DNA of 64,000 nt, from the NCBI GenBank assembly GCA_032871835.1, contig CM065297.1:36209098-36273097 (forward strand), written 5' to 3'. The first letter of the stretch is position 1, and each line of letters opens with the position of its first letter. A program made the translations under genes and the position numbers. Under the pieces are notes generated by a model, which searched no databases, was not told the origin of the DNA, and was given only the letters and a program-made list of their open reading frames with translations. The DNA is from Dipteronia dyeriana. Taxonomy: Eukaryota; Streptophyta; Magnoliopsida; Sapindales; Sapindaceae. Shown piece after piece: positions 33,731-45,461 of the stretch.

Positions 33731-34465
33731 TCTTTCTCATTCATTCTTTTCCATTCTCGAAACCCCTTCAAGTTAGGCCCAAGTTGTTTTTTCTTCTGTT
33801 GTTACTTGGCCTTCTGACAGGTCTTAACAGTAGCAACTTTATCGACCATATGAATCTCTTGACCTTTGCCTTTCACAAGAATCATTTTGGCGCTTTGGAC
33901 ATCTTGCATCAGGCCTTGTACGGCGTGTTCCTTATTGTTCAAGGTGTAGTCCAACTTTGAACAAACCAAAGGAATCCGATAGTGAGTTGACAATCATATC
34001 CAATTTTTATCTCACCATCTATCTCATCACCATTCAGTTCAGCAATGTTGAGATGTGATATGACTTTCATCATGTGATCTTTCACAGCTTGTCCAGGTTT
34101 CATCCTAAGATTCATGAAAGTAGACATTGCCTCTCCTCTTAGTCGTTCTAGACGTCATAGCTAATATCTTCTATAGAGACATCATTATATCGGCAGCAGT
34201 CTCCATTCCTTCATGTTGCTGTTGCAACACGTAGAAGATGATGGCTATAATGCAACGTACATTTAGCCATCTCATCTGAAGACATCCACTACTGATACTC
34301 ATCTCTTTGCTCCTGAGTAGATTCATTAGTTTGGTGGTTTAGGAATAGACAGAATGATCTTATGGTTTTTCAACTTACAACAACCCAATTTTCCATTTTC
34401 CATGTGACATAATTATCATCAATTAAAGTATTATCTTTTAGGAATTTGATTAGGGATGGGGTCAT
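33731..34465 (-). pseudogene. Nested A: gag
   Basis: Start at the ATG at 34465 (MTPSLIKFLKDNTLIDDNY). The frame breaks after TWKMENW. Later blocks, in other frames, are MNLRMKPGQAVKDHMMKVI, LNIAELNGDEIDGEIKI and LDYTLNNKEHAVQGLMQDV with MILVKGKGQEIHMVDKVA. This is the UBN2-type copia Gag. The zinc knuckle is not readable. Confidence 0.8.
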
Positions 34466-34553
34466 GATTTCTTTATAATAACAAAAATTATATAAGTAAA
34501 TAATCATGATATAGCACTTTTGAATATTTATCTTGAATTAAATAAAATAATTT

Positions 34554-35720
34554 TATTGACGGGAAATTTGCTCAGAATGAGAAATTCTTGTTAACACCCT
34601 CGAGACCACTACCACGAAAGCGGTGGCCGGGGTCAGTACCGTTAGTTCCCGACCTGTTAAAAGATAGACGAGAGGCTGGATCGTAATAACAGTAAATGGG
34701 AGCATTTATTATTGATATATCGCCTTAAAATACAAATCACTCTCTTATATGCTCGCAGTCTCTCTAAGATGTAGGGTGGTGGCAACTTTGTGCCTGTCGA
34801 ATAGTGGAAACGAAGGTGGTCGTGTTCTGAATACAGAATTTAGGCCCTCCCCTTTTCTTTTCTTTCTCTCTTCTCTCTGTTCTATGTTCTCTCTGTTTCT
34901 GTATATGTTTTTCTGTCTATATCTGTGGCTATTGTGCTTGGCTCTATTTATACACGGTCCAGGTTGGCTTGAATTTGCTGATATCCCGCAACGATCCTTT
35001 GAATCTGTTTCCTCTTTATCGGGCGGGATCCTATATTTAAAAGTGGTTGACCCCGAATAAATAGCGGAAACAATTAACGTGAATGAGTTTGTTTCCTTTT
35101 TGGAATCAAACTCTTGGTTCGCACGTATACGGGATTAATGATGGTTATCTTCTAGAAAATGATCTTGTATGTTATCGCGGTATGGGGTGTCATGAGGTCG
35201 CCCAGCTAGCTATCTGTTTCCCAGTAGATCGAGGTAGATCATTGCTCCGACTCTGTTTTTAGAAGCCTGAGATGGATTTTCCCTGGCCCATAAGGGCTCG
35301 AGGTGTTCCTGTAGACATTCCTGGGAGGTAGCCGAGGTAGTGTAGATTTAGGCGTGATTCCTCTTTTATGCCCAGCAAAGACAGCGGGCTTCTGGAGAAG
35401 TTAGTGGGCTTCTCTCGAATGTCTCTCAAGCTTGGAGGCTTCTCCTGGCATTCACAGGGCGGTTGAGGAGCTTGACCTCAGAGCCGAGGTTCCCTGATAG
35501 ATGGCCTGGAGAAGCCCAGGCTCTAGAACTCTTGTGGGGGCTCATCCCGGTCGCGCCAGGCTTGTTTTCTGGTAGTTTTGAAGTCGAGCTGGCCTTCCCT
35601 GCTCATGCGGGGTGGCTTTATGGTATTTCCAGGCTTCATGATTGTCGATTATGGGTTTCAACTTGTAGCGAAAAGGTGGAAAATTTCTCTTTGACCCCTG
35701 GCCAAATTTCACTATTAATA
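34554..35720 (-). mobile_element. Probable solo LTR of an unclassified family (E), nested in the A leader
   Basis: A 1167-bp insertion relative to the full A leader (44570-44600). It is flanked by the 5-bp duplication aattt (34549-34553 and 35721-35725). Termini read TATTGACGGGAAATTTG and CAAATTTCACTATTAATA; these would be TGTT...AACA if one G-to-A and one C-to-T change occurred, matching decay seen at other LTR ends here. A minus-strand TATA box (GTATAAATAGAG, 34942-34953) supports an LTR in minus orientation. It is clearly more GC-rich than its surroundings. A DNA transposon with imperfect inverted ends is the alternative. The open frame at 34749-35060 shows no domain. Confidence 0.6.
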
Positions 35721-35725
35721 AATTT

Positions 35726-37000
35726 AATCGTAAAAATTTAACGGTGATCCAATACCCATAAATGTCACGTCTCATTTGGGAGTTTGCAACATTTACTAGT
35801 TGGACTAGGTCTCACCTACTTGTTAACATAACAACCAACGTTTTCAATTTTAGCCTTGTAATTTTATTAACAAGAACTCTTGGAGGATATTAATAAAATT
35901 ACATTGAGTGTAATACCAAGTTATCGATCTTCAATATAATCCCTCACGAATATCTCTCCTTTGAGAGTAGATATCGGTTGGGCTAATTGTCTAGTCTATC
36001 CTTGTAAGGAAGTATCTTGCTAAATTTCATTCATGGATACCCCTTGGGGGGTTATTCACAAAACATAAAGCTCAACTAAACTTGGAGGCCATAGGTGTTC
36101 CAAAACACCTTCTCCCACTAAATTGTTTAAGGCGTGTGATCAAATTCCAAAGAAATGATATACCAAGTTATCTAGATGCCAATTTAAATACCTAAACCAA
36201 TCAATGCATGTTAATACCAAAAGAGATATATGAGTGGCACTCCTATTCTATATGACATGTTATCAAACAATGACAAACATTGCAATATTTCCAACAAATA
36301 TAAATAGCTTCAATTTTGGTCCATCCTAGAAAATCAAGTAAATTACATGTCTTGGAATACCAAAAACTCCTTTCTTAGCGAACAAGTCTTCATGTGACCT
36401 TCGTTGTTTGGACTCTCTCGGCTGCCTCCCATGGGCATGTGCACCCTTGGCTCCAACCTATGGGTGTGCGCATGCCACAACCCCATAAAGGGCTGCCATG
36501 CGCAGCCCATGGCTTCCATAGGCCTGCCATGTGCAGCCCATGCCACAACAAATGTAGCCGCGTGCTCTTCGCATGGATGTTTGTTGATACGGCTTGCACG
36601 GTCCAAAACTTGTTCCGGTTGCTCCCAATTCTTCAAACCTTTGAGTCTTCGATACTTGAATGTATTATAGAAGAATTTAAAATAAAATAAAAATACTGCA
36701 GTTTTTTTTTATATTATTACAAACACAACAAAAAAAAAACTTAGCAACTACCAAGAAGAAAATTATGGTGATAACAGACCACCCTTCTTGTTACAATCCC
36801 AAAGCAAAATTACATAGAAATTCTAGGACCAAAATTGAGCAATAACAATCCACAAATAAAACATATATATATATCCATATATTCCAATGTAAATATATAA
36901 GTGAATACCTAGAGTGCCATCTCTTTCTAAAACATGCATATATACGATAAAAATAAAAAGATTCACGTACACATATATCAATTAATCAAGGGTACAACCA
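35726..37000 (-). other. Untranslated leader of the nested A element, with GC hairpins
   Basis: Matches 43266-44590 of the full A element in reverse. The only conspicuous part is a GC-rich block (36390-36600) with two stem-loops: GGGCTGC/GCAGCCC around CATGC at 36490-36508 and a one-mismatch version at 36521-36539. Overlapping open frames on both strands here come from the GC block and show no domain. Confidence 0.75.
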
Positions 37001-37013
37001 GGCTTTGATACCA
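37001..37013 (-). other. Nested A primer binding site
   Basis: Minus strand TGGTATCAAAGCC, one mismatch to the tRNA-Met site found at 43253-43265, two bases from the LTR. Confidence 0.85.
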
Positions 37014-37015
37014 AT

Positions 37016-39325
37016 TGTAGGGAAAAAAACGGTTCAAAACGCAACGGAAGCGTGAGAAATAAGAAAATTAAGGTTTGCGTATAAATAAAAAATTTCCATT
37101 TTAATAACAAGAACCTTAACTCTAGATTAATTGATGTATATAAAAGTGTCGTGCATTTCTTTTTCGTGATGATTGAACAAGCATCGAATTGAATCCGCTA
37201 AACCTTCCAATCCAATCACTAACGTAAATCACCTAGGAGTGTGGGCTCCTTTTCCTTAATTGTATGCCTGAGGATGGAAACAAACAAAATCTTCTTCTTT
37301 GTTAGTCACAATAATTCTCCAAGAGAAAAACCAAGAACGTCCGGTCACTTTTGAATTATCAATCAATTTGATTGAAACTCGCGTGAACCCGATTTGATTT
37401 TATACACAAAACCCTTTTGATGTAAAAGATAGTAGTGTACTATCAAAAACAAAAATGTTCTTTTTTTCTCTTTTCTCCTTGGCCGAATTCTACACCCTTT
37501 ACCTATGACTTGATCGAATTTTGTCTAGAGCAAAAACTAAATTTTTCACCCTCAAAATTCTCTCTTGCTAGGCCAAATTCTTTCTTGAAAATTACCTAGC
37601 ATGGCCGAAATTTTCATCATAGAATGCTTAGGGTTGGCCGAAATTCATAAGGGGATATATATAGGATCACAAATCCTTTCCTAAGAAGGATTTACTTGGT
37701 TGGAAAGAATCCTTTCCTTAGGTGGATTTACTTGGTTGTTAGGAGTCCTTTTCAAAGAAAAATTCTACCCTTAAGTAGATTTACTTGGTGACCGAGAATC
37801 CTTTTCCAAAAAGAATTATTTCCTACACCAAGACTCCTAATCCAACTCATTAGTGTATTTGTAACCATATTAAAGACTTCCTAATTTGATTAGATAAATA
37901 ATTCCTTTTATTTATCTACTTATCAAATATAGTCTTTAATATTAATTATACTACCAACAATAGTATACTTTTAGGAGGCTAACTCCTATTAGGAAAAAGA
38001 TGTAGACTTTTAATTAAAAAATTAATTAATTTCCATTTAATTAAATAATAAAATAAAAATAATATAATTAAGCTATTCTAAATAGCCTTGCCGCCCAACA
38101 CATATATATGTGCCAATATGTTATTTTCTTATTTTATTAAATCCATTTGACCTTTATAAAAAGTCCACATGTGAACCATACCCATTCTTACAAAAAGAAA
38201 CAAGTCCACATGCCTCAATACAATTCTAGATGGACCCCTAAATTGGTCCGGTAGAATATATCAAGTGATCCATGCAAGTTCGTGTGGATTGGGGATCTTG
38301 GCGGGCTATCTAAATTTAAGATCCAATAGACAAAACCCAATCACAATCAACAAATGATTCACTTAGGTTCGATCTATTTAATTTTAGCTCATTCCACTAA
38401 AGAACTAAAATTAAACTCTTAAATAAAGATAGAATAAGTTTATGTTACTCATTCATACCCTAGACAACCTTATTGGAGAAAGTGTATCCTCGTGAAGAAT
38501 ACCATTAATCGCCAAGAGCTCATAGACCGCCTATAGCTCATAGACCGCCTATAGCTCTCCAATTACCATATTTACTCATATGACCACATTTTGAACTTGG
38601 ATATTTTGACTTGTTCAGAAGCCATGTTTCAATAGACACTATTTAAAACTTAACGTTAAGCTTTAATATTCAATGCCTCAAAACACCCATATGATGATAT
38701 TCTACTCTCATTTCATAAATGGAGCCACTATGTCTATATCTATAAATGAAGTCCTATATCGATTAACAAATGAATACCACTAAACTATCGAGGATAGACT
38801 ATGCTATATAATCGTACACATTGATAGCTCAAATGATAACACTTGCAACCATAATTCCATTATTTATCTTAGGATTGAGATAGACTCTACGATTGTCTTC
38901 AAATGAAAACTTTTATCCATTGACATTTCTAGATAACGTATGTCATTGTGATCTAATTCAAGATTCTTTTGCCCAAAGACACCAGATTTTAAAGATTTTA
39001 GACTCATCATAACACATTTGATCCCACTCAAATGCTAGCAAATTAATCTACAACTTTGACAAGATAAAGGTGCCCAACCTTTTATCTTAAGTTGTGAATA
39101 TTATTCAAGACTAACTAAAGAATTGTGTCTACCTCATACATATCTAGATGTATGAACAATTCTTCTTTTCTTATAGTCTTTTGACCTTATGATTATTTAC
39201 TTTTGACAATTATAATAATTAAATTATAAATGTTATAAGATTTGTTAAACTAGAAATCACTTTATTAATATGAAAAGATTGTCAAATACATTATTACACT
39301 CTTGCTTTCGAGCATAATCCCAACA
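37016..39325 (-). repeat. 5' LTR of the nested A element
   Basis: 2310 bp, TGTAGGGAAAAAAACGG to GAGCATAATCCCAACA. A private 19-bp tandem duplication (agctcatagaccgcctat twice, about 38517-38554) and several small deletions distinguish it from the other A LTRs. Confidence 0.95.
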
Positions 39326-39330
39326 AATGT

Positions 39331-39871
39331 TGTCAGTGATGAGGAAGCTACCAGTGATGAGGGGGAGTTAAGGGTGGTTGAATTAGTAGAAAATAATTGT
39401 GAAGATGAGTTGTCTTTAAATGCCATGTTTAGGGTTTCAAAACCATCCACTATGAGGCTTATGGTATGGGTTGGTAAGTTTGAGGTTTCGATGTTGGTAG
39501 ACTCTGGTTCCTCTCACAATTTCATTAACATAAATATTGTAAGGAAGATTGGGTTGTGAGGGGCTGCCATAGAACAGTTTGATGTGAAGGTGGCTAATAG
39601 GGAAAAACTTAAGTGTGAAGAAGTGGTTTGTGATATGGAGATGAACGTACAAGGGGTCAGGATTGCAACTGATTTGCATATGTTGTCTCTAGTGGGGATA
39701 GATGTGGTGTTAGGCAACACTTGGTTGAAGGGTGTAGGTAAGGTAGTTACAGACTTTGATGCCATGACGATGGAATTAAAATTTGGTGGAAATAAAAGAA
39801 TATGGAATGCTTTACCTCTTAAGGAAATTAAACAATGTGAATCACAGATGATAGAGAGGCTTTGCAAATAG
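39331..39871 (+). pseudogene. B-family protease
   Basis: Continues the B gag frame after the nested element (VVSDEEATSDEGE). The aspartic protease core VGKFEVSMLVDSGSSHNFI has an intact D-S-G. After a TGA at 39557-39559 the same frame goes on with VVCDMEMNVQGVRIATDLH and GIDVVLGNTWLKGVGKVV, the second half of the retropepsin fold. Open to 39871, then the coding sequence jumps to the end of integrase. Confidence 0.85.
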
Positions 39872-39939
39872 GGTGCCTAATGCTTTGCAGTAGTGAATGC
39901 TGGAAATTGACAAGATGGGGGAAGTGAGAAACATAATAA

Positions 39940-40488
39940 GGATGAGGTTGTAGCTAAGGTGAAGAAGAAGCTTGAGAAGGCTCATGGAAGAATGAATAAG
40001 TATTATGACCAAGGCAGACGAGATGTATCTTTTGAGCCAAGAGATTTTGTGTATCTCAAACTTCAATCGTACATGTAGAAATCTCTAAAGAAAAAGTTCA
40101 ATGTGAAATTGTTGCAGCGGTATTATAGTCCTTTTAAGGCGTTATACCGGATAGGTGAGGTGGCTTATAAGTTGGAGTTACCATCTACATCTAGATTGCA
40201 TCCAGTGTTCCATGTTGTAGTTTTGAAAAAGAGAGTGGGAAACCCGAGTCTCATTTTGAGTGATTTATCAGTGTTTGATACATAGGGTAACATACTGCTA
40301 CAACCTACAACAACTCTCTGATATCGCAGTTGTAAAAGGGGACGTGGTATGACAAAGGTGTGGCAGGTTCTGATTCAGTGGCGAGGAGTCCCTAGGGAGG
40401 AGGCTACTTGGGAAGACTATGACGAGATGGTAGAATGTTTTCCAGATTTTTCCCTTGAGGACAAGGGTAGTCTTGAAAAGCGGGGGAA
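39940..40488 (+). pseudogene. B-family integrase C-terminus with chromodomain-like tail
   Basis: KKKLEKAHGRMNKYYDQGRRD, FEPRDFVYLKLQSYM, one stop, then YYSPFKALYRIGEVAYKLEL and LHPVFHVVVLKKRVGN (the GPF/Y-like module). After stops near 40285-40320 comes [20 protein letters not shown] and [10 protein letters not shown], the chromodomain-type ending of plant chromoviruses. The frame ends in the polypurine tract aaaagcgggggaa (40476-40488) at the LTR. Confidence 0.85.
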
Positions 40489-40826
40489 TGTAGAGACCGT
40501 TAGAAAATCTAAAAAAAATAGAGAGAGTTTAGCATTCTTGAGTGGAAGTGAACATGCTACTAACAAACAAGAAGTGGGTGCAATTGATATGAACTAAGGA
40601 AGATCATGTTACGCCTTAATTAGGATTGCGTTTTTATTTTATTTAGATTAGTTTCCTATTTTGACTATGACATAATAGGAAAAAAGAGAACTAGTCCTAT
40701 TTTTATTTTCAATATGGTTTAGATTAGTCTATATTTTGACTATGACAAAATAAGAAAATGGAAAACTAGTCCTATTATAAATAGAACTATTATTTTTAGG
40801 GTTGTTATCTTTTTGAATGTTTTATC
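40489..40826 (+). repeat. B-family 3' LTR, first part
   Basis: Starts TGTAGAGACCGTTAG after the polypurine tract and is cut by the A insertion; ttatc at 40822-40826 is the A target site. The remainder is 50708-50922. Confidence 0.9.
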
Positions 40827-43250
40827 TGTTAGGATTATGCTCTATAGCAAGAGTGTAATATTGTAATTAACAATTTTTTCATATGAATAAAGTGATTTCT
40901 AGTTTAACAAATCTTATAGCATTTATAGATTAATTATTATAATTGTCAAAAGTAAATAATCATAAGGTCAAAAGACTATAAGAAAAGAAGAATTGTTCAT
41001 ACATCTAGATATGTATGAGGTAGACATAATTCTTTAGTTAGTCTTGAATAATATTCACAACTTAAGATAAAAGGTTGGGCACCTTTATCTTGTCAAAGTT
41101 GTAGATTCTTTTGCTAGCATTTGAGTGGGATCAAATTTGTTATTATGAGTCTAAAATCATCAAAGTGTGGTGTCTTTAGGCAAAAGAATCTAGTTCACTG
41201 GGTGCATTGAATAGGATCACAATGAAATACTTTATCTAGAACCGTCAATAGATAAAAAAAATTCATTTGAAGACAATCGGTGAGTCTATCTCAATCCTGA
41301 GATAAATGATGGACTTGCGGTTGCAAGTGTTATCATTTGAGCTATCAATGAGTACGATTGTATAGCATAGTCTATCCTCGATAGTTTGGTGGTATTCATT
41401 TGTTAATCGATAGAGGACTTCATTTATAGATATGGACATCGTGGCTCCATTTATTAATTGAGAGTAGAATATCATCATATGGATGTTTTGAGGTATTGGA
41501 TATTAAATCTTAACGTTAAGTTTTCAATAGTGTCTATTCAAACATGGATTCTAGACAAGTCAATATATCCAAGTTCAAAATGTGGTCATATGAGTAAATA
41601 TGGTAACTTGGAGAGCTATAGACGGTCTATGAGCTCTTGGCGATTACTGGTATTCTTCACAAGGATACACTTTCTCCAATAAGGTTGTCTAGGGTATGAG
41701 TGAGTAACATCAACTTATTCTATCTTTATTTAAGATTTCAATTTTAGTTCTTTAGTGGAATGAACTACAATTAAATAGATCGGACCTAAGTGAATCATTT
41801 GTTGATTGTGATTGGGTTGTGTCTATTGGAGCTTAAATTTAGATAGCCTGCCAAGATCCCCAATCCACACGAACTTGCATGGATCACTTGATATATTCTA
41901 CCAGACCAATTTAGGGGTCCATCTAGAATTGTATTAAGGCATGTGAACTTTTTCCTTTTTGTAAGAATAGATCTAGTTCACATGTGTACTTTTTTATTAA
42001 GGTTCAATGGATTTAATAAAATAAGAATAATAATATATGGCCCTTATATTTGATATGGGCAGAAAAGGCTATTGTGAATAGCTTAAATATATTATTTTTT
42101 TTTATTATTTTATTAAATGGAAATTTGTTAATTTTTTGATTAATTGATTATTTAATTAAAAGTCAAAATCTTTTTCCTAATAGGAGATGGTCTCCTAAAA
42201 TTATACTATTGTTGGTAGTATAATTAATGTTAAAGACTATATTTGATATTTAGATAAATAAAATGAATTATTTATCTAATCAAATTAGTAAGTCTTTAAT
42301 ATGGTTACAAATACACTATTGAGTTGGATTAGGAGTCTTGGTGGAGGATAGAATTCCTTTTTGAAAAGGATTCATAACCACCAAGTAAATCTACCTAAGG
42401 AAACGATTCTTAACTACCAAGTAAATCCTTCTTAGGAAAAGAACTAAGTCTCCCAATTATATTAATTGAAATTTCGGCCAGCTATGTATATATATGAGGA
42501 GGATAGGATTTCTTTTTTAAAAAAAAGATTCTTAACTACCAAATAAATCCACCTAAGGAAAGGATTCTTGCCAACCAAGTAAATCTTCTTAGGAGAGAAC
42601 TTATGACCCTATTATAAAGGTTTGGAAATTTCAGCCCGCTCTTAGGTTATTTATGAGAGGAATTTCGACCATGCTAAGCAATTTTCAAGAAGAGAATTTG
42701 GCCTAGCAAGAGTGAATTTTGAGGGAGAAAAATTTGTTTTTTACTCTGGACAAAATTCGACCAACTCATAGAGATAGTGTGAATTCGGCCAAGAAGAGAG
42801 AAAAAGAGAACGTTTTTGTTTTCGATAGTACACTAGTATCCTTTACATCAAAAGGGTTTTGTGTACAACATTGAATCAAGGTTCACGCGAGTTTCAATCA
42901 AATTGATTGATAATTCAAAAGTGACCGGACGTTCTTGGTTTTTCTCTTAAAGTATTATTGTAACTAACAAAGAAGAAGATTTTGTTTGTTTCCATCCTCA
43001 GGTATACAATTTAAAGATAGGGAGTCCACACTCCTAGGTGATTCACGTTCGTGATTGGATTTGAAGATCTTGCGGATTCAATTCGACGCTAGTTCAATCG
43101 TCACGAAAAAAAAAGGTACGATACTTTTTATATGCATCAATTAATCTAGGGTTAAGGTTCTTGTTATTAAAAAGGATTTTTTTTATACGTAAACCCTAAT
43201 TTCATTTTTTCTCACGCTTCCGTTGCGTTTTGAACCGTTTTTTCCCTTCA
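40827..43250 (+). repeat. 5' LTR of full-length A
   Basis: 2424 bp, TGTTAGGATTATGCTC to TTTTTTCCCTTCA. It differs from its own 3' LTR by many scattered substitutions, so the insertion is not recent. Candidate TATA ctattataaagg at 42609-42620. Confidence 0.95.
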
Positions 43251-43252
43251 AT

Positions 43253-43265
43253 TGGTATCAGAGCC
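43253..43265 (+). other. A primer binding site (initiator tRNA-Met)
   Basis: TGGTATCAGAGCC, perfect match, two bases after the LTR. Confidence 0.9.
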
Positions 43266-43387
43266 AGGTTGTACCCTTGATTAATTGATGTATGTATGTG
43301 AATCTTTTTCTTTTTATTGTATATATGCATGTTTTAGAAAGAGATGACACTCTAGGTATTCGCATATGTATTTACATTGGAATGTAT

Positions 43388-43436
<49 letters not shown>

Positions 43437-44670
43437 TTATATGTGGTTTGTTATTGCTCAATTTTGGTTCTAGAATTTCAATGTATTTTGTTTTGGGATT
43501 GTAACAAGAAGGGTGGTCTATCATCGCCATAATTTCCTTCTTGGTAGTTGCTAAGTCTTTTTTTATTTTGTTGTTGTAATAAAAAAAAACTGCACTATTG
43601 TAATAAAAAAAACTGCAGTATTTTTTTTATTTATAATTCTTCTATAATACATTCAAATATCGAAGACTCGAAGGTTTGAAGAATTAGGAGCAACCCGAAT
43701 AAGTTTGGGACTGTGCGAGCCGTAGCAATGAACGTGCGTGCGAAGAGCACGCAGCCACTTTTGTTGTGGCATGGGCTGCGCACGGCAGCCCTTTTGGTAG
43801 CCATGGGCTGCGCATGGCAGCCCTCTATGGGTTTTTTGGCATATGCACGCTCATGGGTAAAGGCGAAGGGTGAGCTCGCCCGTGGGAGGTAGCCGAGGGA
43901 GTCCGAACGACGAAGGTCTCGTGAAGACTTGTTCGCTAAGAAAGGAGTTTTTGTATTCCAAGACATATGTAATTTACTTGTTTTTCTAGGAGGACTTGTA
44001 GCTATTTATATTTTTGTAAATATTGCAATGTTTGTCATCGTTTGATAACATGTCATATAGAATAGGATTGCCACTCATATATCTCTTTTGGTATGAACAT
44101 GCATAGAATGATTTAGTTTTCTAAATTGGCATCTAGATAACTTGGTAAATCATTCTTTGGAATTCGATCACACGCCTTAAACAATTGAGTGGGAGAAGGT
44201 GTTTTGGAACACCTACAGCCACCAAGTTTAGTTGAGCTTTATGTTTCGTGAATAATCTCCCAAGAGATATTCATGAATGGAATTTAGCAAGATACTTCCT
44301 TACAAGGATAGACTAGACAATTAGCCCAAACGATATCTACTCCCAAATGAGGGATATTCGCGAGGGATTAAATTGAAGGTCGATAACTTGGTAACACACT
44401 TAATGTAATTTTATTAATATCTTCCCAAGAGTTCTTGTTAATAAAATTGCAAGGCTAAAATAGAAAACGGGGGTTGTTATGTTAACAATTAGGTGGGACC
44501 TAGTCCAACTAGTAAATGGTGAGTACTCCCAAAAGAGGCGTGACATTTATGGGTGTTGGATCACCGTTGAATTTTTACGATTGAGTTATTTCATTTAATT
44601 CAAGATAAATATTCAAAAGTGCTTTATCATTATTATTTACTTATATAATTTTTGTTATTAAAAAGAAATC
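43266..44670 (+). other. Untranslated leader of full-length A
   Basis: A 1.4 kb leader without recognised coding sequence. It contains a 45-bp TA tract (43390-43434), A runs flanking a repeated ctgca, and a GC-rich block with two adjacent perfect hairpins, GGGCTGC/GCAGCCC around GCACG (43773-43791) and around GCATG (43805-43823). The rest is AT-rich and matches 35726-37000 in reverse. Confidence 0.8.
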
Positions 44671-45461
44671 ATGACCCTATCCCTAATCAATATCCTAAAA
44701 GATAATACTTTAACTGATGATAATTATGTCACATGGAAAAGGAATATTGGGTTGTTGTTGCAAGCTAAAAAGTATAAGTTCATTCTGTATATTCCTTAAC
44801 CACCAAACTAATGAATCTAACTCAGGAAGCAAAGAGATGAGTATCAGTTGTGGAAGTCTTCAGATGAGATGGTTAAATTTACGTTACATTATGGCCATCA
44901 TCTCCGACGTGTTTCAATAGCAACATGAAGGAATGGAGACCGCTTCTGATATAATGATGTCTTTAGAGGAGATGTTTGCTAAGAGGTTTAGGATGACTAA
45001 GAGAGAGAGGCAGTGATTGCTTTTATGAATCATAGGACGAAACCTGGAAAGGGTGTGAAAGATCACATGATAAAAGTCATAGCACATCTCAACATTGCTG
45101 AACTGAATAGTGCTAAGATAGATGGTGAGACCAAAATTGACATGATTGTCAACTCACTATCGAATTCCTTTGATCAATTCAAGTTGGACTACACCTTGAG
45201 TAATAAAGAATACACCTTGCAAGGCTTGCTGCAAGATATTCAAAGCACCAAGATAATCCTTATGAAAGGCAAGGGTAAAGAGATTCATATGCTTCGTAAG
45301 TTGCTACTGTTAAAGACCCGTGAGAATGTCAAGAGAAAACAGAAGAAAAAGCAACTTGAGCCTTCTTAGAAGGTGACCAAGAAAGTAACCAAGATCAAAG
45401 GAAAGTGTTTCTTTTGTGGTGAAAAGGGTCAAAGGAATAGACGAATAAGAATGAATTCAAC
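44671..45461 (+). pseudogene. A-family gag (full-length copy)
   Basis: Start at MTLSLINILKDNTLTDDNY, copia Gag N-terminus, with YVTWKRNIGLLLQAKKYKF. Stops follow (from about 44798), then EYQLWKSSDEMVKFTLHYGH, a frameshift region near 44920-45010, and an open stretch 45013-45369 with FMNHRTKPGKGVKDHMIKVI and YTLSNKEYTLQGLLQDIQ. The zinc knuckle starts KCFFCGEKGQ but its second half is deleted. Nearly identical to 22163-22680 from 44932 on. Confidence 0.85.

Larger units (their letters stand above)
33124..39325 (-). mobile_element. A-family element nested in B gag (internally deleted)
   Basis: Minus-strand A element with target duplication aatgt at 33119-33123 and 39326-39330. 5' LTR 37016-39325, primer binding site 37001-37013, leader 34466-37000 (with solo LTR E inside), gag 34465 to about 33731, a scrap of integrase, and a truncated 3' LTR 33124-33386. 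A deletion joins the integrase zinc region directly to the middle of the 3' LTR, removing reverse transcriptase and RNase H. Confidence 0.95.

Noticed and set aside
34554..35720. DNA transposon with terminal inverted repeats
   Set aside because: The inverted ends are imperfect and the 5-bp duplication plus TATA box fit a solo LTR better; the alternative is noted in the feature.
36343..36690. Overlapping GC-rich frames on both strands in the nested A leader (and 43631-43966)
   Set aside because: The frames arise from the GC hairpin block, overlap in several frames, and are not kept between the two A elements as proteins.
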